A DNA stretch of 64,000 nt from NCBI RefSeq assembly GCF_950295315.1, contig NC_080171.1:36110822-36174821 (forward strand), given 5' to 3'. The notes beneath the pieces were generated by a model that saw only the letters and a program-made list of their open reading frames with translations, was not told where the DNA came from and searched no databases. Shown here piece after piece: positions 11,166 through 23,185 of the stretch. The position numbers and the translations under genes were made by a program. This DNA is from Erinaceus europaeus. Its lineage: Eukaryota > Chordata > Mammalia > Eulipotyphla > Erinaceidae. The number at the start of each line of letters is the position of its first letter. Position 1 is the stretch's first letter.

Positions 11166-11760
11166 ATTAAATGTACTAATGCCAAGTATCATTCAAAAAT
11201 CCAGTATGAAGAGAAGCTCTAATAAGTCTTTTCAACAACAGAGAAAAGCTTGAAGCAGATTCTCTGGAAAAGGAGTCAGGTTTCTCTGGACATTATTCAA
11301 GGAGCTGAAAGCCATGTGACCAAATGGACTGCCCTCTAAAATACACCATGTTTTCCAATAGCATTAACACTGTCCTCTGATCTCTCCCCATCAGTATTAA
11401 TTACAGAGCAATTAACCTTCAAATTTTTATTACTTTATCCTATAGTCACATTGAGAAACATAAACTTCTGCGTTTAAAAAATGGAAGGAAAAGCATACTA
11501 AGAGTGCGTAGTTCAACACTAATGTGTTAATTAAAATAATTTAAACTGCCACTCCAGATAATTACAAACCAGCAGGTTAAAAATGTATATTTCAGCATAA
11601 GGAAAAAAATAAATAAAATCCAGTCAAAGAATCAAAAAAGTAGAATATAAACACTGAATCAATATAGCCATAAGTGAGATATTACTGAGAAAGAAACATA
11701 TATTAGAAAAAGAATTATCACAGATTCTAAGGCCATTACTATGCTTGGATGCTTCATTTC

Positions 11761-11960
11761 NNNNNNNNNNNNNNNNNNNNNNNNNNNNNNNNNNNNNNNN
11801 NNNNNNNNNNNNNNNNNNNNNNNNNNNNNNNNNNNNNNNNNNNNNNNNNNNNNNNNNNNNNNNNNNNNNNNNNNNNNNNNNNNNNNNNNNNNNNNNNNNN
11901 NNNNNNNNNNNNNNNNNNNNNNNNNNNNNNNNNNNNNNNNNNNNNNNNNNNNNNNNNNNN
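11761..11960. other. Assembly gap (200 N)
   Basis: Exactly 200 unknown bases; the round length suggests a placeholder or scaffolding gap. Reading frames across it are meaningless. Confidence 0.99.
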
Positions 11961-12999
11961 AAAGCATGAAAGTCATAGAGTAGACTTAAAGTCATAAATA
12001 GACTTGTAACTATTTTATACCAAGCAGAATAAATTGACAAAACAGAGACATTTTTTATGTGTAAGTTAAACCAGAGGAATCACCAGTATGAAAGAAAGGC
12101 TACAAAATAAATAAATATATATATATATATTGTGTGGGTAATTGAAGAAATATGATCTATGTGTTGAATGTATGCAAGTGTCAATGCAATGTGCTTACAT
12201 AGAAATGTCATGGTAACTCCCTCCTTCACACACATACACATGCATGTGTGTACATGTGTGTTAAACAACCCAACAACTTATTAAGTGGAGACTCTAGGTC
12301 TGAATACAGTGTTTGTTTCATCAACTTCTCTGTAGTTGTGAGGGATGGAGAAATTAAAATGTGTCTTTCTGGCCAACAGACTAGAAAATTTTGCCTTTAA
12401 CAAGTATCTATGTCTCTAGCAGAAACTAAAGATTAAATGAACATATGGAAAGAAGCAAGAGCAAAAAGAACAAAGGAAGAAACAATTCAGCTTAATATTA
12501 TCTATAGTTCATATTTGGTTACTTCAAACTCAAGGAGGGGAAAGAATCTGCATTTAGAGAACCTATGAAAGATAATCACTACAAGGGTAAGTTTCTCCAC
12601 TAAAATCACAGGTATCCATGGTGTTCAAGATCTCTGTACTGAGAGAAAGCTATGGAACAAGCAGAGCAAGCAAATCCTTCGAGTCCTGTGTCAAGGAGTC
12701 CATTGTCTTAACCTGGCAGTTTAACACACAAAATAATAACAAGAGGGAAGGAAGGGAAAGTATCTCCTCCCAGGTTGGAATATTTCCCTTAAAGAATTCC
12801 CATGGGTGATCTTGCAAAGATTTTTTTCTCTGAATTGATAAAAAGTTTACCAATAGTAGTATTTCTAAACAAAATAATGAGAGAAACACATTTCTTGGCA
12901 GTTTGTTTAAACTATTTTACTTTAAAGAGATCTTAGTATATTACCTCATTAAAACCAACACTTCTTATTTTGCTTGACATTAAAAGTTGTCGAGCTTTA

Positions 13000-13218
13000 G
13001 AGGCTGAGTGGTGGTGTAGCAGGTTGAACACACATGCTACAATATGCAAGGACCTGGGTTTAAGCCCCAGGCCCCACCTTCAGGGATGCAGTAAGGAAGC
13101 TTCACAAATGGTGAAGCAATGCTATATGCAAGTCAGTTTTTCTCTCTCTCTCCCCTCCTCCCCCCTTCTCCTCCTAAATTTCTGTGTCTATTCAATAAAT
13201 GATGAAATGCAGAAAAAA
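13000..13218 (+). repeat. SINE-B
   Basis: GAGGCTGAGTGGTGGTGTAG, ATGCAAGGACCTGGG and CAGGCCCCACCTTCAGGG are present, ending TCTATTCAATAAATGATG. Confidence 0.82.
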
Positions 13219-13841
13219 GAAAAGCTTTCTTTGGTTACTTCAGAGTACTTATATATGCATTTTAAAAGTCTATATTAGGTTCCCCATTCAGTAAGACTGC
13301 ATTTGCAGTTATATGTACTGATAGAAACAGGTAACCTCAGATGACATCTAGACAAATTACTTTCCAACATGGGGACCAGAACTCATGTAGGTACTACACA
13401 TTATGTTCTTGCTTGTATACATATGCATAAAACATGTTTAGCATTATGCAGCACTCAAATATTTTCTATTTAGTTTCTTAATTAGAAATGCCAGCTATGG
13501 CTCACTAAGTTAATTTTACTGTACACTCACTGAGTCTCCTAAAGGATAATTTAAACACTGGACCAGCCTATGCTATTTAAAAGAAACACAATTTGGAACT
13601 TGCATTCCTACCTCAGGGAAAAGGAGGTAGAGATCACCAGTGGCTGACAATTGTATCATTCATACCTATTTAATGAAAACATCATAAGAGCTGGAGAGGA
13701 CATAGTTGGGGAAGCTTCTGATATTCAGGGAAAAGTGGCAGACTCCTGAGTATATGGAAATTCTACCCCACCCTTTTGTCCCCTTACTTTAGCCTATACA
13801 TCTCTTTCATCGAGCTGTTCCTGAGTTAACTAGTAATCTAG

Positions 13842-13916
13842 CTGGGCAGTCAGAAAAGTTATAATGTATTTTTTTTTTCTATGCAAAAATGCATCATGAC
13901 TTTTCTGACAACCCAG
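13842..13916. mobile_element. Palindromic MITE, mariner-like (copy 1)
   Basis: This 75-bp element is almost its own reverse complement. The left arm is CTGGGCAGTCAGAAAAGTTA and the right arm is TGACTTTTCTGACAACCCAG. A T-run sits near the centre. The design (GGTTG...AAAAGT arms, ~75-80 bp, no coding) resembles MADE1-type mariner MITEs. A second copy lies at 59974-60347. The TA target duplication is not clean. Confidence 0.7.
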
Positions 13917-14076
13917 TATCTAGCAAGTAAGATTTTTCTATTATGTGAACTGCTCTACTAAATTATCGAACTCAAGGAAAGGGTCCTTGGAGTTGTAATC
14001 ATTCGACTTGTACTAAACCTTTAGAGAATGGGATCTGATACAGGTAGTAGATAGAACTGAGTTGAGTAATAAATAG

Positions 14077-14195
14077 GGAAAGGTATGGGAAGATAGCATA
14101 GTAGTTACTTGAAGAGACTCTCATGTCAAAGTCTCAGGTTTAATCCTCTATACTACCATCCACTAAAGCTGAGCTGTGTTCTGGTAAAAATTAAT
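14077..14195 (+). repeat. SINE-D
   Basis: GGGAAGATAGCATAGTAGTT, TCTCAGGTTTAATCCTCTAT and AAAGCTGAGCTGTGTTCTGG in family order. Confidence 0.8.
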
Positions 14196-14329
14196 TAATC
14201 AATCCACCTAGCTGATATCTGAGAATTGAGTGATAGTATAGGAACCACCTGTATCCACACTGGAAATCATGAATTGTAGAGTATAATGTGTGAGGCTCTG
14301 AGGTAAAAGTATCAGCATTAAGCATAGAG

Positions 14330-14385
14330 GACAACAACCAGGCAGTGGTACATCCAGTAAAGAGCACATGATACAATGCACAAGG

Positions 14386-14446
<61 letters not shown>

Positions 14447-14555
14447 CTGTGTGTCCGTCCATAAGCAGCAGTGCATGAGTGCTGCAGTGTCTCTATTCCT
14501 CTCTCCCCCTTCCCTCTCACTTTCTCAGTCTCTAACCAGAGTAAATTAAAAAAGT
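14330..14555 (+). repeat. SINE-B with an internal (GT)n expansion
   Basis: The head CCAGGCAGTGGTACATCCAG and ATGCACAAGGACTG are followed by (GT)n at about 14388-14443 in place of the region after the B box. The usual TGCAGTGTCTCTATTCCTCT tail and A-rich end then resume. Confidence 0.72.
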
Positions 14556-14649
14556 ATTAAAAAAGAAATGGAAGACAAGTCCCACCATCCAGTCCAATGC
14601 TGTCCTTACTTAGCCATCAGGATCTTAAGAGTGTGTTTTTGTTTGTCTG

Positions 14650-14953
14650 TTTTTTGTTTGCCTCCAGGGGCTCAGTGCCAGCACTACAAATCCACTGCTC
14701 ATGGTGGCTATGTTTTCCCCTTTTGTTGCCCTTGTTGCTTATCGTTGTTGTTATTATTGCTGTCATTGCTGTTGAATAGGACAGAGAGAAATCCGAGCGA
14801 AGGGGAAAGACAGAGAGAGGGAGAGAAAGATAGACACCTGCAGACCTGCTTCACCGCTTGTGAAGCGACCCTTCTGCAGGTGGGGAGCCAGGGATTCAAA
14901 CCAGGATCCTCACACTAGTCTTTGCATTTTGCCGCTTCACTACCGCCCCGCCC
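14650..14953 (-). repeat. SINE-A long variant, minus strand
   Basis: The complement of the long 3' block is at left (CCTCCAGGGGCTCAGTGCC). It is followed by CCCTTTTGTTGCCCTTGTT, the CT-rich body in complement, and a head ending near 14953. Its head faces the plus SINE-A head at 14972, 18 bases away. Confidence 0.87.
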
Positions 14954-14971
14954 CCTTTCTTAAGATTTATT

Positions 14972-15230
14972 CGGAGTCTGGAGGCTGTGCAACGGGTTAA
15001 GCTCACGTGGCGCAAAGCGCAAGGACCTGCGTAAGGATCCCGGTTTGAACATCCGGCTCCCCGCCTGCAGGGGAGTCGCTTCACAAGCTGTCTGCAGATG
15101 TCTATCTTTCTCTCCCCCTCTGTCTTCCCCTGCTCTCTCCAATTCTCTCTGTCCTGCCCAACAACGACGACAACATCAATAACAAGAAGAAAACAACAAG
15201 GGCAACAAAAGAGAATAAATTAAAAAAGAA
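14972..15230 (+). repeat. SINE-A
   Basis: GGAGTCTGGAGGCTGTGCAA, GGCGCAAAGCGCAAGGACC and AACAACAAGGGCAACAAAAG are present. It is head-to-head with the preceding minus copy. Confidence 0.88.
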
Positions 15231-15257
15231 TATTTTATCATAAGAGGAAGCAATCAT

Positions 15258-15450
15258 TCATGCATAAGAAATCAGTAGGCTGAAGACAGCCCCTTAGTGA
15301 CCTATGAAATGAGACCTGAAGGATGAAATTAAGAGCATCTTTTGAAAGGGGGGGGGGGGGGAGATCCAGGAAAGAAATGCAGTTGTGCAAAGATTCAGAA
15401 TCGAAAAGGTGCCTACAGTGGATAAGCAAGTATAGGGAGAATTCAGTTGG
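15258..15450 (+). repeat. L2-like ancient LINE remnant
   Basis: ATGAGACCTGAAGGATGAAA and the flanking words resemble the L2 3' region (GAGACCTGAAGGATGAGAAGG). It is interrupted by G runs at 15348-15361 and 15449-15463. Confidence 0.45.
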
Positions 15451-15865
15451 GGGGGGGGGGGGGCTGTAAGTAGAATTTGACAGTTACATTTTTTAAAGTT
15501 TTTTTAATTTAACTTTTCATTTTAGCTGGTAGAAGTCTAATCATAACCATGTCTTAGCTTATATGTGTCACAAATATCTTAGTTTCCGGTTTGTCTTTTC
15601 ATTTCCTTCAAGATACTTTTTATTAAGCAGATGTTTTCAATTCTGAGTAATACTATCAATCTTTTCTTTTCTATGATTTGAGCTTTCTGTGACCTGTAAA
15701 GATAATTTTTCTGCCTCAAGATAGGAAAGATTTGTTTTTCCTTTTCTGTAAGTTTTTAAAAACTGTTTTGGGCTTTGTGGTTTGATTTCTATATATGAGA
15801 TTGGCTGATCTCCCAATGGAAAGAAATGGAAGTGATGCATAATCATACCAATCAAAGAAAACTAG

Positions 15866-16000
15866 TTATACAGTATAGCTCACTGAGGAAGGTGTCTGCT
15901 TTGCTCTGTGCATGCAAACCTGGTCCAAGTCTAGCTCCCACCACATTTGGGGAAGCGTTAGTGTTCTGGGGCATTTTTCTCTCTTTATAAAAATTGAAAT
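15866..16000 (+). repeat. Eroded SINE-D-like element
   Basis: TATAGCTCACTGAGGAAGGT, TGCATGCAAACCTGG and GTTCTGGGGCATTTTTCTCT follow the family layout with many substitutions. Confidence 0.45.
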
Positions 16001-16371
16001 ATCTATGTGAAAAAGTCAGTCTGAAGCAATGAGACACATAAATGACATAAAAGAAAATCAGCTATATGATGGTTAGTGGAAGCAGTATTTTTCCCATGAA
16101 CATATAAACAAAAGTAAAATGCCATGTTATAGTTTAAATTTTCATTTACTATGTAATATGTATCAAAGAGCATTTTCTCACATTCTCAAGTAATGCTTTG
16201 ACTGCCTCCTTTGTAAAGGCTGCATAGTATACAGCACTGTATTAATGGTTCACTTCAATAATCCTCAAAGGATAAAATTTCAAGTTATACAAAACTTTGT
16301 TATTTAGGTCTAGTATCAACACGAGTTAATAATATAGTTAAAATGGTTCCTCTGCAAGATACAGATCGCAA

Positions 16372-16657
16372 GGGAGTCGGGCTGTAGCGCAGCGGGTTAA
16401 GCGCAGGTGGTGCAAAGCACAAGGACCGGCATAAGGATCCCGGTTCGAACCCGGCTCCCCACCTGCAGGGGAGTCGCTTCACAGGCGGTGAAGCAGGTCT
16501 GCAGGTGTCTTTCTCTCCTCCTCTCTGTCTTCCCCTCCTCTCTCCATTTCTCTCTGTCCTATCCAACAACAACAACAACAATAACTACAACAATAAAACA
16601 ACAAGGGCAACAAAAGGGAATAAATAAATAAAATAAAAATAAAAAAACTTTAAAAAA
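16372..16657 (+). repeat. SINE-A, young, exact TSD
   Basis: A near-consensus copy (GGGAGTCGGGCTGTAGCGCA) is flanked by the perfect 15-16-bp duplication AAGATACAGATCGCAA at 16356-16371 and 16658-16673. Confidence 0.95.
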
Positions 16658-16719
16658 AAGATACAGATCGCAAAACAGGAGGCTTTTGTTTCTGATTTTA
16701 ACAAGTTCAGAATGGGCTG

Positions 16720-17100
16720 GGTCTTTTGACAGCATCAAGATGAGGGTGTCAACATCTCTGATTTTTTCACTGGGCTTTCCTCTCTCCTATCCCATTTCCC
16801 CTATCACAAGATGGCCACCCACAGCTCCAAGCATTAATTCTAACAGAACTATGCAGAAAGGAGGATGCTCATTCTTTAAAAGCCTTTATGTTAACAGAGA
16901 AAAAGCCATCTCATTAAATTTCTCTGGCAACTACAGGGTTACATGCCCACAGCTCAACTCTAGAAATAGATTACTGTCCATAGGAAGGGACAGGCTCTGC
17001 TGGCAAGACACAACCAACAAGCCTGCCTTGACATCTATCTTTTTGCTCATAGGTCATCCTGAGGCTATTAACTGGAAGAAACCCAAAAGCAGCCTGTAAG
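16720..17100 (+). repeat. Possible ancient interspersed repeat, family not identified
   Basis: The words CACAAGATGGCCACCC, CAGAAAGGAGGATGC, GGTTACATGCCCA and GACAGGCTCTGCTGGCAAG recall an old mammalian dispersed repeat that I cannot name with certainty. An open frame of 137 codons crosses it, but it has no recognisable protein. Confidence 0.35.
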
Positions 17101-19204
17101 CTTTCAATCCAAGTAGACATGAACTTAAAACTGTTTTTCTCTCCTCACCAGTTTCTTCTCCTAGGTACTAATTTGTGAAGAGCTGTGTCACAAGTTGCTC
17201 TGGGTCTACCCAGAATCACCCTAGGGAAATCAAGTAAAGGGGGGTGGGGTCGGGGGGAGGTTCTACAGGACCACAGTGGCACTGGCCCTGTTGGTCACAG
17301 AAGACAACCTGAGCCAAGATTAACTCCTCCTGTTTTATAAATCTACCAAGGAAAAAATAACTTTATGAGAAACATAGGAGCTGACAAGTCACAGAACTGC
17401 CCCCCCCCCAAAAAAAAAAAGAAAGGCTCAAGAATTTGCCATTTCTAATTTTTAAAAAAGATTTGTGCAGGGGGTTACATAGACATCTCCAATTCTAGCT
17501 TATTGGTTAAACAACTTTAAAGTATTAGTACGTCAAATAAAAAAAAATTATTCACGAGTAAGATGGACAAAATTTTCTTAAGACACAGAAATGAAAACAT
17601 AAGAACACAGTTTATCATAAAGCAGTGAAGCAATTTCTACAACAGGCTTCCCCCAAATGTACCGGCAACTGCTGTGAGTTTTCACTTATTTGTGTTCCTA
17701 TCTTTGACTGTCCACAGGCTTTAAATGGGCCCTTCATTACCTTCCTTTATCCTCTTCCTCAACCACTGTTGTCTAAAATTAGCTAACATGTACATTCAAG
17801 CTCACAGGGTAACTGTTACCCAAGTAAAATTCTCTCTGTGTTTGGATCATAATGTTGTATAAATATTATTTTCATACATCTACAATCTACATCCTCACCT
17901 CATGGACACTATCCATAAAGACGGGATAGAAAGGGATCAGTTCTTCGTCAGCCCAGAACTTATAGGAACTTTTATATGAACGAAACAAAGTATTCTGAAG
18001 GTGTATTTCCTTGTCTGCACTTACTTTTGATATAAATATAGGAAGGCAGCTGCTGGCTCCAATTAATTCCTCTTAATATAAATAATATCCAGAGTCATCA
18101 TTATCATAGTTAAAGCTTAAATATTTAATGTGGCTAATTAATTTCCCAGAATACCTATGACAGTATCTCATAACATTTATCTTTTTTAACCTGTCAATTG
18201 CTCCAATTTTCCCATCCCATGAGCAAACAAATTCAGTGTAAACTCTTCATTTCCAGATTTTTAAAATAATTATCCAGTAATGTCTCCTGCTACAGACCAC
18301 TGCTTCATGTCTGCATGCATTCTAACAAGTACTTTACTGCTTCATCCACGAATTGCAGAGTTCTTGTCCCATAAGGTAGCCAGGCTCAAACACAAGATAT
18401 TCAGAGCCATAAGACTGTTTATCTACCAAAATTTCTTCTCCTAAAAGTACATGTGCCCCCTTCTCATACATTTCTACATAAATTTCAAGGATTTAAACAT
18501 TCCAAGGTTTAACATATCTGCTAAATTTAGTAATGAACTTGTTAACAACTTTCGATTTTTACCTAAGAGATTTAAGTTACAACCAGACATGAAGGAACCT
18601 GAGTCAAGAGTATCCAAATGTCCTATAGAACTAAAAATTCACACAAAATAGGTTACTAACCAAATGCAATTAGTACTGCATCAGGCACACACAATTTCCA
18701 TTTCCCTCACTGAGATCTAAATATTAAATAATGGACAATCCTATAGTGGATTTTCAGATTTAAGAAAAAACAACAACTATTGAACCTAATATAAAAGAAA
18801 GAAGAACAGAGGGTAAAAGGAATAGGGAGAGGTATAAGGTAACTGCTAAATGTGTGTTCTGTGCAGTCATCTAAATTCAGCTCTGCTACTTCCCCCATAC
18901 TACCTTCAGAAAACTACTCTACTCTTCAGAGTCTTGGTTTCAGTATCTACGTTTGACACAAACATCTATCATTTTAAGTTACTTGTGGGGGGGGGGGGGG
19001 GTCGTCAAGCCCAGGAATATGTCAAACTTATAGAAATAACTATGACACAAAGGTTCCTGAGTTTGATCATAAAATTTCAGTCATCAAAACAAGCAGGCTT
19101 ATAAAACCACAATATTAGAAAACTAGATAACAAAACGGGAAGTTTTAATGTTATATTCCACCGGTGAGAAAAAATTTTAAATAACTTTTATTTTTGCAGA
19201 TTTA

Positions 19205-19411
19205 ACTTTTTTTTATTTTTTATTTAAGAAAGGATTAATTAACAAAACCATAGGGTAGGAGGGGTACAATTCCACACAATTCCCACCACCCAATCTCCAT
19301 TTCCCACCCCATCCCGATAGCTTTCCCATTCTCTATCCCTCTGGGAGCATGGACCCAGGGTCATTGTGGGTTGCAGAAGGTAGAAGGTCTGGCTTCTGTA
19401 ATTGCTTCCCC
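19205..19411 (-). mobile_element. L1 3' end, minus strand, 5'-truncated
   Basis: This is the reverse complement of the young L1 3' UTR: GGGTAGGAGGGGTACAATTC, CACAATTCCCACCACCCAAT, GGACCCAGGGTCATTGTGGG and CTGGCTTCTGTAATTGCTTC. The A tail is represented by the T-rich left edge. Confidence 0.85.
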
Positions 19412-19535
19412 AGATTTATCTATTAATGAGAAAGAGAACTAGAAGATCGTTCTCGGTATATGTGGTGCCAGAGATGAATTTCATGCATGCAAGTCCACTG
19501 CTCTACCCTATGTATACCTCCTGTGCCTGGAGAAA
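19412..19535 (-). repeat. Eroded tRNA-derived SINE, minus strand
   Basis: TGGTGCCAGAGATGAATTTC and CATGCAAGTCCACTGCTCTA read as the complement of a C/D-type SINE head and B box. The L1 fragment inserted next to it. Confidence 0.45.
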
Positions 19536-19839
19536 CATTTAAGTGAAATTCAAAAGATTATACTGGAGTGAAACCCAGGATTATGTGTTTTCTACCCCTC
19601 CATACTTCCTCTCAATCTTGGCTCAAATTTGGGTACAGAATAGGCCTAAATGTCATTCAAAATAAATACAGTATTTCCTTATTTAATAACTACTTATTTA
19701 ATGACTATTTACTGAATGATATTGATTAAATATGAAGAAATCATTACACATTTATTGATAATACATACTGCGTTCTTATATACAAATATTTACTAAAATT
19801 AATAAGCTACATATATTGTGCTACACTCCATGACAAAGT

Positions 19840-20330
19840 GAACAAGAGCCCACCTGCAAGTGAATGGAAAACAAGAAGAAGAAGTAAATGATAAATACCC
19901 CCAAGGAAGTCAGAGTAGAGTCAGGGAATGAACAGGATAAAAGAGCTAGGGAATTCCTTCGAGTTAATGTCTGAGTTGAGGAATATGAAGAAGGTAATGC
20001 CAATTTGGCAGAGACAAATGTTATGAAGAACAGAAGAGCAGGTATGCAAATCTTCAGCAGTCCAGAAGTGGTTCAGGTGATTTGGGATAAATCAAAGGGG
20101 ATGACAGGGCTCAAGAAGGTGAAAAAAAGTTAAAAGATGTGGGCAAAGCATCACACTCAATCATACAGATGATAGCAAAACATTCAGACTTCCTTTTAAA
20201 CAAAATGGGAAGCTATCATAGACAAATTTTAAACAAGGGAGCAATAAGATCCAGTTTATACTTTAGAAATGATCATTCTGGTTGCTCAAAATAGTAAATA
20301 TAAAAAGAAAATGCACCAAAAGAAGTTCTA
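19840..20330 (+). repeat. L2-like ancient LINE remnant
   Basis: The order AATGGGAAGCTATCATAGAC, TTAAACAAGGGAGCAATAAG, ATCCAGTTTATACTTTAGAA and GATCATTCTGGTTGC matches the well-known L2-type 3' segment (GCAATGGGAAGCCATTGGAG ... GATCACTCTGGCTGC). Confidence 0.6.
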
Positions 20331-20417
20331 CTGGAAATAGACTACAAAAGACTTCTGGAAGGAGTATTTAGGAGTTAGACAGAAGATGCAGAAGGTAAAA
20401 ACTGAAGGAGAAAGATA

Positions 20418-20505
20418 TCTTTTTTTTCTCAATTTATTATTATTATTTTAAATTTTTTATTAGTGATTTAATAAATAACCAAACTAACATAAGAGGGGTA
20501 CAGAG
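20418..20505 (-). repeat. Old L1 3'-end fragment, minus strand
   Basis: TTTTTTATTAGTGATTTAAT followed by AGAGGGGTACAG is the complement of the old L1 end (TATTAAATCACTAATAAA). Confidence 0.5.
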
Positions 20506-20639
20506 AAGTATCTTGATGGTGACAGTTAACAAGATTATAGTTAGATGTCAAAAATCAAATAACTTTACACAACAGAAGCAAGTATTTTACTTTATGTAGA
20601 CGGTATCATGACAAATCCTGCTTTAAAAAATAAGGAATA

Positions 20640-20880
20640 ATGGGAGTTGGGTGATGGCGCAGCGGGTTAAGCGCACATGGCGCAAAGCGCAAGGACTGGT
20701 GTAAGGATCCCAGTTTGAGCCCCTGGCTCCCCACCTGCAGGGGAGTCCCTTCACAGGCCGTGAAGCAGGTTGGCAGGTGTCTGTCTTTCTCTCCCTGTCT
20801 GTCTGCCCCTCCTCACTCCATTTCTCTCTGTCCTATCCAACAATGACATCAAGGACAACAAAAGGAAAAATAAATAAAAA
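20640..20880 (+). repeat. SINE-A with 19-bp TSD
   Basis: Head GGGAGTTGGGTGATGGCGCA. The duplications at 20621-20639 and 20881-20899 match at 18 of 19 bases. The tail is short (ACATCAAGGACAACAAAAGG). Confidence 0.93.
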
Positions 20881-21638
20881 CTTTAAAAAATAAGAAATAT
20901 CAACAATGAACATGTCTTCTAGATTCCCAATTATAAATATAAGCAAATATTTTAAAAATTATAAGAGCATGCACACTCTCTTTCTAGCACATTTCCTGTT
21001 TCTCTTTACTATTATCCTCAGGAAATAAAGTTGTATTAGAATTATGATGTGTTGTTTATGTATGGTAATACATCAAAGCAGAGAGTTTACAAGTACCAAA
21101 ACCATAATGACTTAAATGTAATTTCAGAATGGATTTCAGAAAATATTCAAAACTATCATTAACAATGAAAATAAAGTATGTACCTTTAGTAGAATTTGGT
21201 GAGGTAATAACTGAATGAATAAATGTAATCATTCTTACTGTCTCCTCAAAGTTTCCTTTTCCCAACAGTCCTTAGGAGAATACTTAAGATCACAGATCAT
21301 TTTTAGGTCGGAGGGTAGCCAAGCACATTACTTAGCAAAATGTGAGGACACATAATTATAATCCTTAAAACAGAATCTAAGACTTAACTGTTTAGCTGCC
21401 CGTTTTGAGTAAGCATGGCTCTATCTCCCATGTCGGTTTTAAAAAACACAATGAAACATGAGTTGGTTATATTGCTTGTACAACACTTGTAAAAAATCTG
21501 CTGGGAGGTATTTAGAATTGTAAGTGCACACTGGGAAGCGAGGGAAGAATACCAACAATGTACAAGTCTATAAGGTACTTAAGTGAAACCTGCTTCTCTT
21601 TGGCAACAGTTTGACTTGGGCTCCCTACACAGGCTCAA

Positions 21639-21938
21639 ATTTTTTTTTTTTTTAAATTTATTTTTATTTTTTATTTATTTATTCCCTTTTGTTGCCCTTG
21701 TTGTTTTATTGTTGTAGTTATTATTGATGTCGTTGTTGTTGGATAGGACAGAGAGAAATGGAGATAGGAGGGGAAGACAGAGAGGGGGAGAGAAAGACAG
21801 ACACCTGCAGACCTGCTTCACCGCCTGTGAAGGGACCTGCCTGCAGGTGGGGAGCCGGGGGCTCGAACCGGGATCCTGACGCCAGTCCTTGAGCTTAGCG
21901 CCACCTGCGCTTAACCCGCTGAGCTACAGCCCGACTCC
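21639..21938 (-). repeat. SINE-A, minus strand, exact TSD
   Basis: A full-length minus copy is flanked by the perfect 11-bp duplication CACAGGCTCAA at 21628-21638 and 21939-21949. Confidence 0.93.
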
Positions 21939-22255
21939 CACAGGCTCAACTTCTATGCTCTCGCAGGAGTAAAATGCAGACGTCACAGATCTGGGAAGCT
22001 CCTTTTTTTTTTTTTAAGTGGCAGCACACTGGTTATATACTGTAAGTTTTATCACATGCACCCTCCCAGCAATCTACTCCAACTTTTATAATAAAGCACT
22101 GTGTTCTGAACTATACCTTGAGCTAAAAAGATCCTTTTACTAGGTGAGAAAAGGACTCTTCCTTCAACATAAAGAAAAACTGTAGCATTTCAGATTCAGA
22201 ACAACAAAAAGACTTGTTTTTAGAACTTTTAGAGAAAACTGGTAACAAAAATTAG

Positions 22256-22495
22256 GGGGGAGGGGTGCAGCCAGTTGAGCACATATATATTATGATGTAC
22301 AGGGGACCTAGGTTTGAGTCCCTGCTCCCCACATGCAGGAGAGACATTTATGAGTGGTAAAGTAGGCGTCTTTATCTCCCCATCTCCTCTCAATTTTTCT
22401 ATCATATCAAAGGAAGGCAAAATGGCTTCTGGGAGTAATGGATTCATGGTGATGGCACCAAGCCCTGGTGATAACCCTAGTGGCAATTAAAAAAA
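22256..22495 (+). repeat. SINE-B with long-variant 3' block
   Basis: A diverged B head (GTGCAGCCAGTTGAGCACAT) is followed by GGGAGTAATGGATTCATGGT and GATAACCCTAGTGGCAATTA. The old L1 ending (GAATCAGTATTAAATCACTA) follows to about 22560. Confidence 0.7.
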
Positions 22496-22708
22496 TTAAA
22501 TAACCCTGTCATCGTATACTTTTGTGAATCAGTATTAAATCACTAATATAAATTAAATTAATGGAGTGCACACCAACAGCAAAAATAAGAAATTTTCTTA
22601 ACTACTGTTTTTCAGAGTGTTCTGAAAGGTGACTGTGCTAAAAAATATACAAGCCTTTGTTATGAGAGAAGGGAAATTGCTGTCTCTTACAACTTCAAGT
22701 TGTAGCAC

Positions 22709-22935
22709 AGGGGCTGGGTGGTGGTGCACCTAGTTGAGCAAATGTATTATAATACTCAAGGACCCAGGTTCGAGCCCCTGGTCCCCACCTGCAAGGGGAA
22801 AGCTTTACAAGTGGTGAAGCAGGGCTGCAGGTGTCTCTCTGTCTCTCTCCCTCTCTATCACCCCCCTCCCTCCTTCTTGATTTCTGGCTGTCTCTATTCA
22901 ATAAATAATGATAGTAATAAATAAAAAATATATAT
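22709..22935 (+). repeat. SINE-B
   Basis: GGGGCTGGGTGGTGGTGCAC, GACCCAGGTTCGAGCCCCTG, GGGCTGCAGGTGTCTCTCTG and CTATTCAATAAATAATGA: close to family consensus. Confidence 0.92.
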
Positions 22936-23039
22936 ATAAACTGTTTAGAAAAAAAAGATTAGCACAAAGATTAGAGTATGACTATAATAATGTAGCCCCC
23001 TGATCCACAGCAAATAGATCAGCTAGAAAGAAATGAAAA

Positions 23040-23185
23040 ACGGAACTGAGAAGATGGCTCAAAATGTAAATGGCACAGGCTTTGTAAACCTGGGGGCCCA
23101 GATGGCCCAGGAGCAATCCTTAGCACCACCATAAGCCAGACACCTGGTCTTTGTCTCTCATAAAAATAAGTACTATTTTGAAATA
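23040..23185 (+). repeat. Eroded SINE-D-like element
   Basis: AACTGAGAAGATGGCTCAAA, CAATCCTTAGCACCACCATA, AGCCAGACACCTGGTC and CTCATAAAAATAAGT in D-family order. Confidence 0.55.

Noticed and set aside
11624..12040. Open frames across 11761-11960
   Set aside because: They exist only because N bases do not encode stops.
16686..17099. 137-codon plus-strand open frame
   Set aside because: No recognisable domain, no splice context, and it lies in what looks like an ancient repeat.
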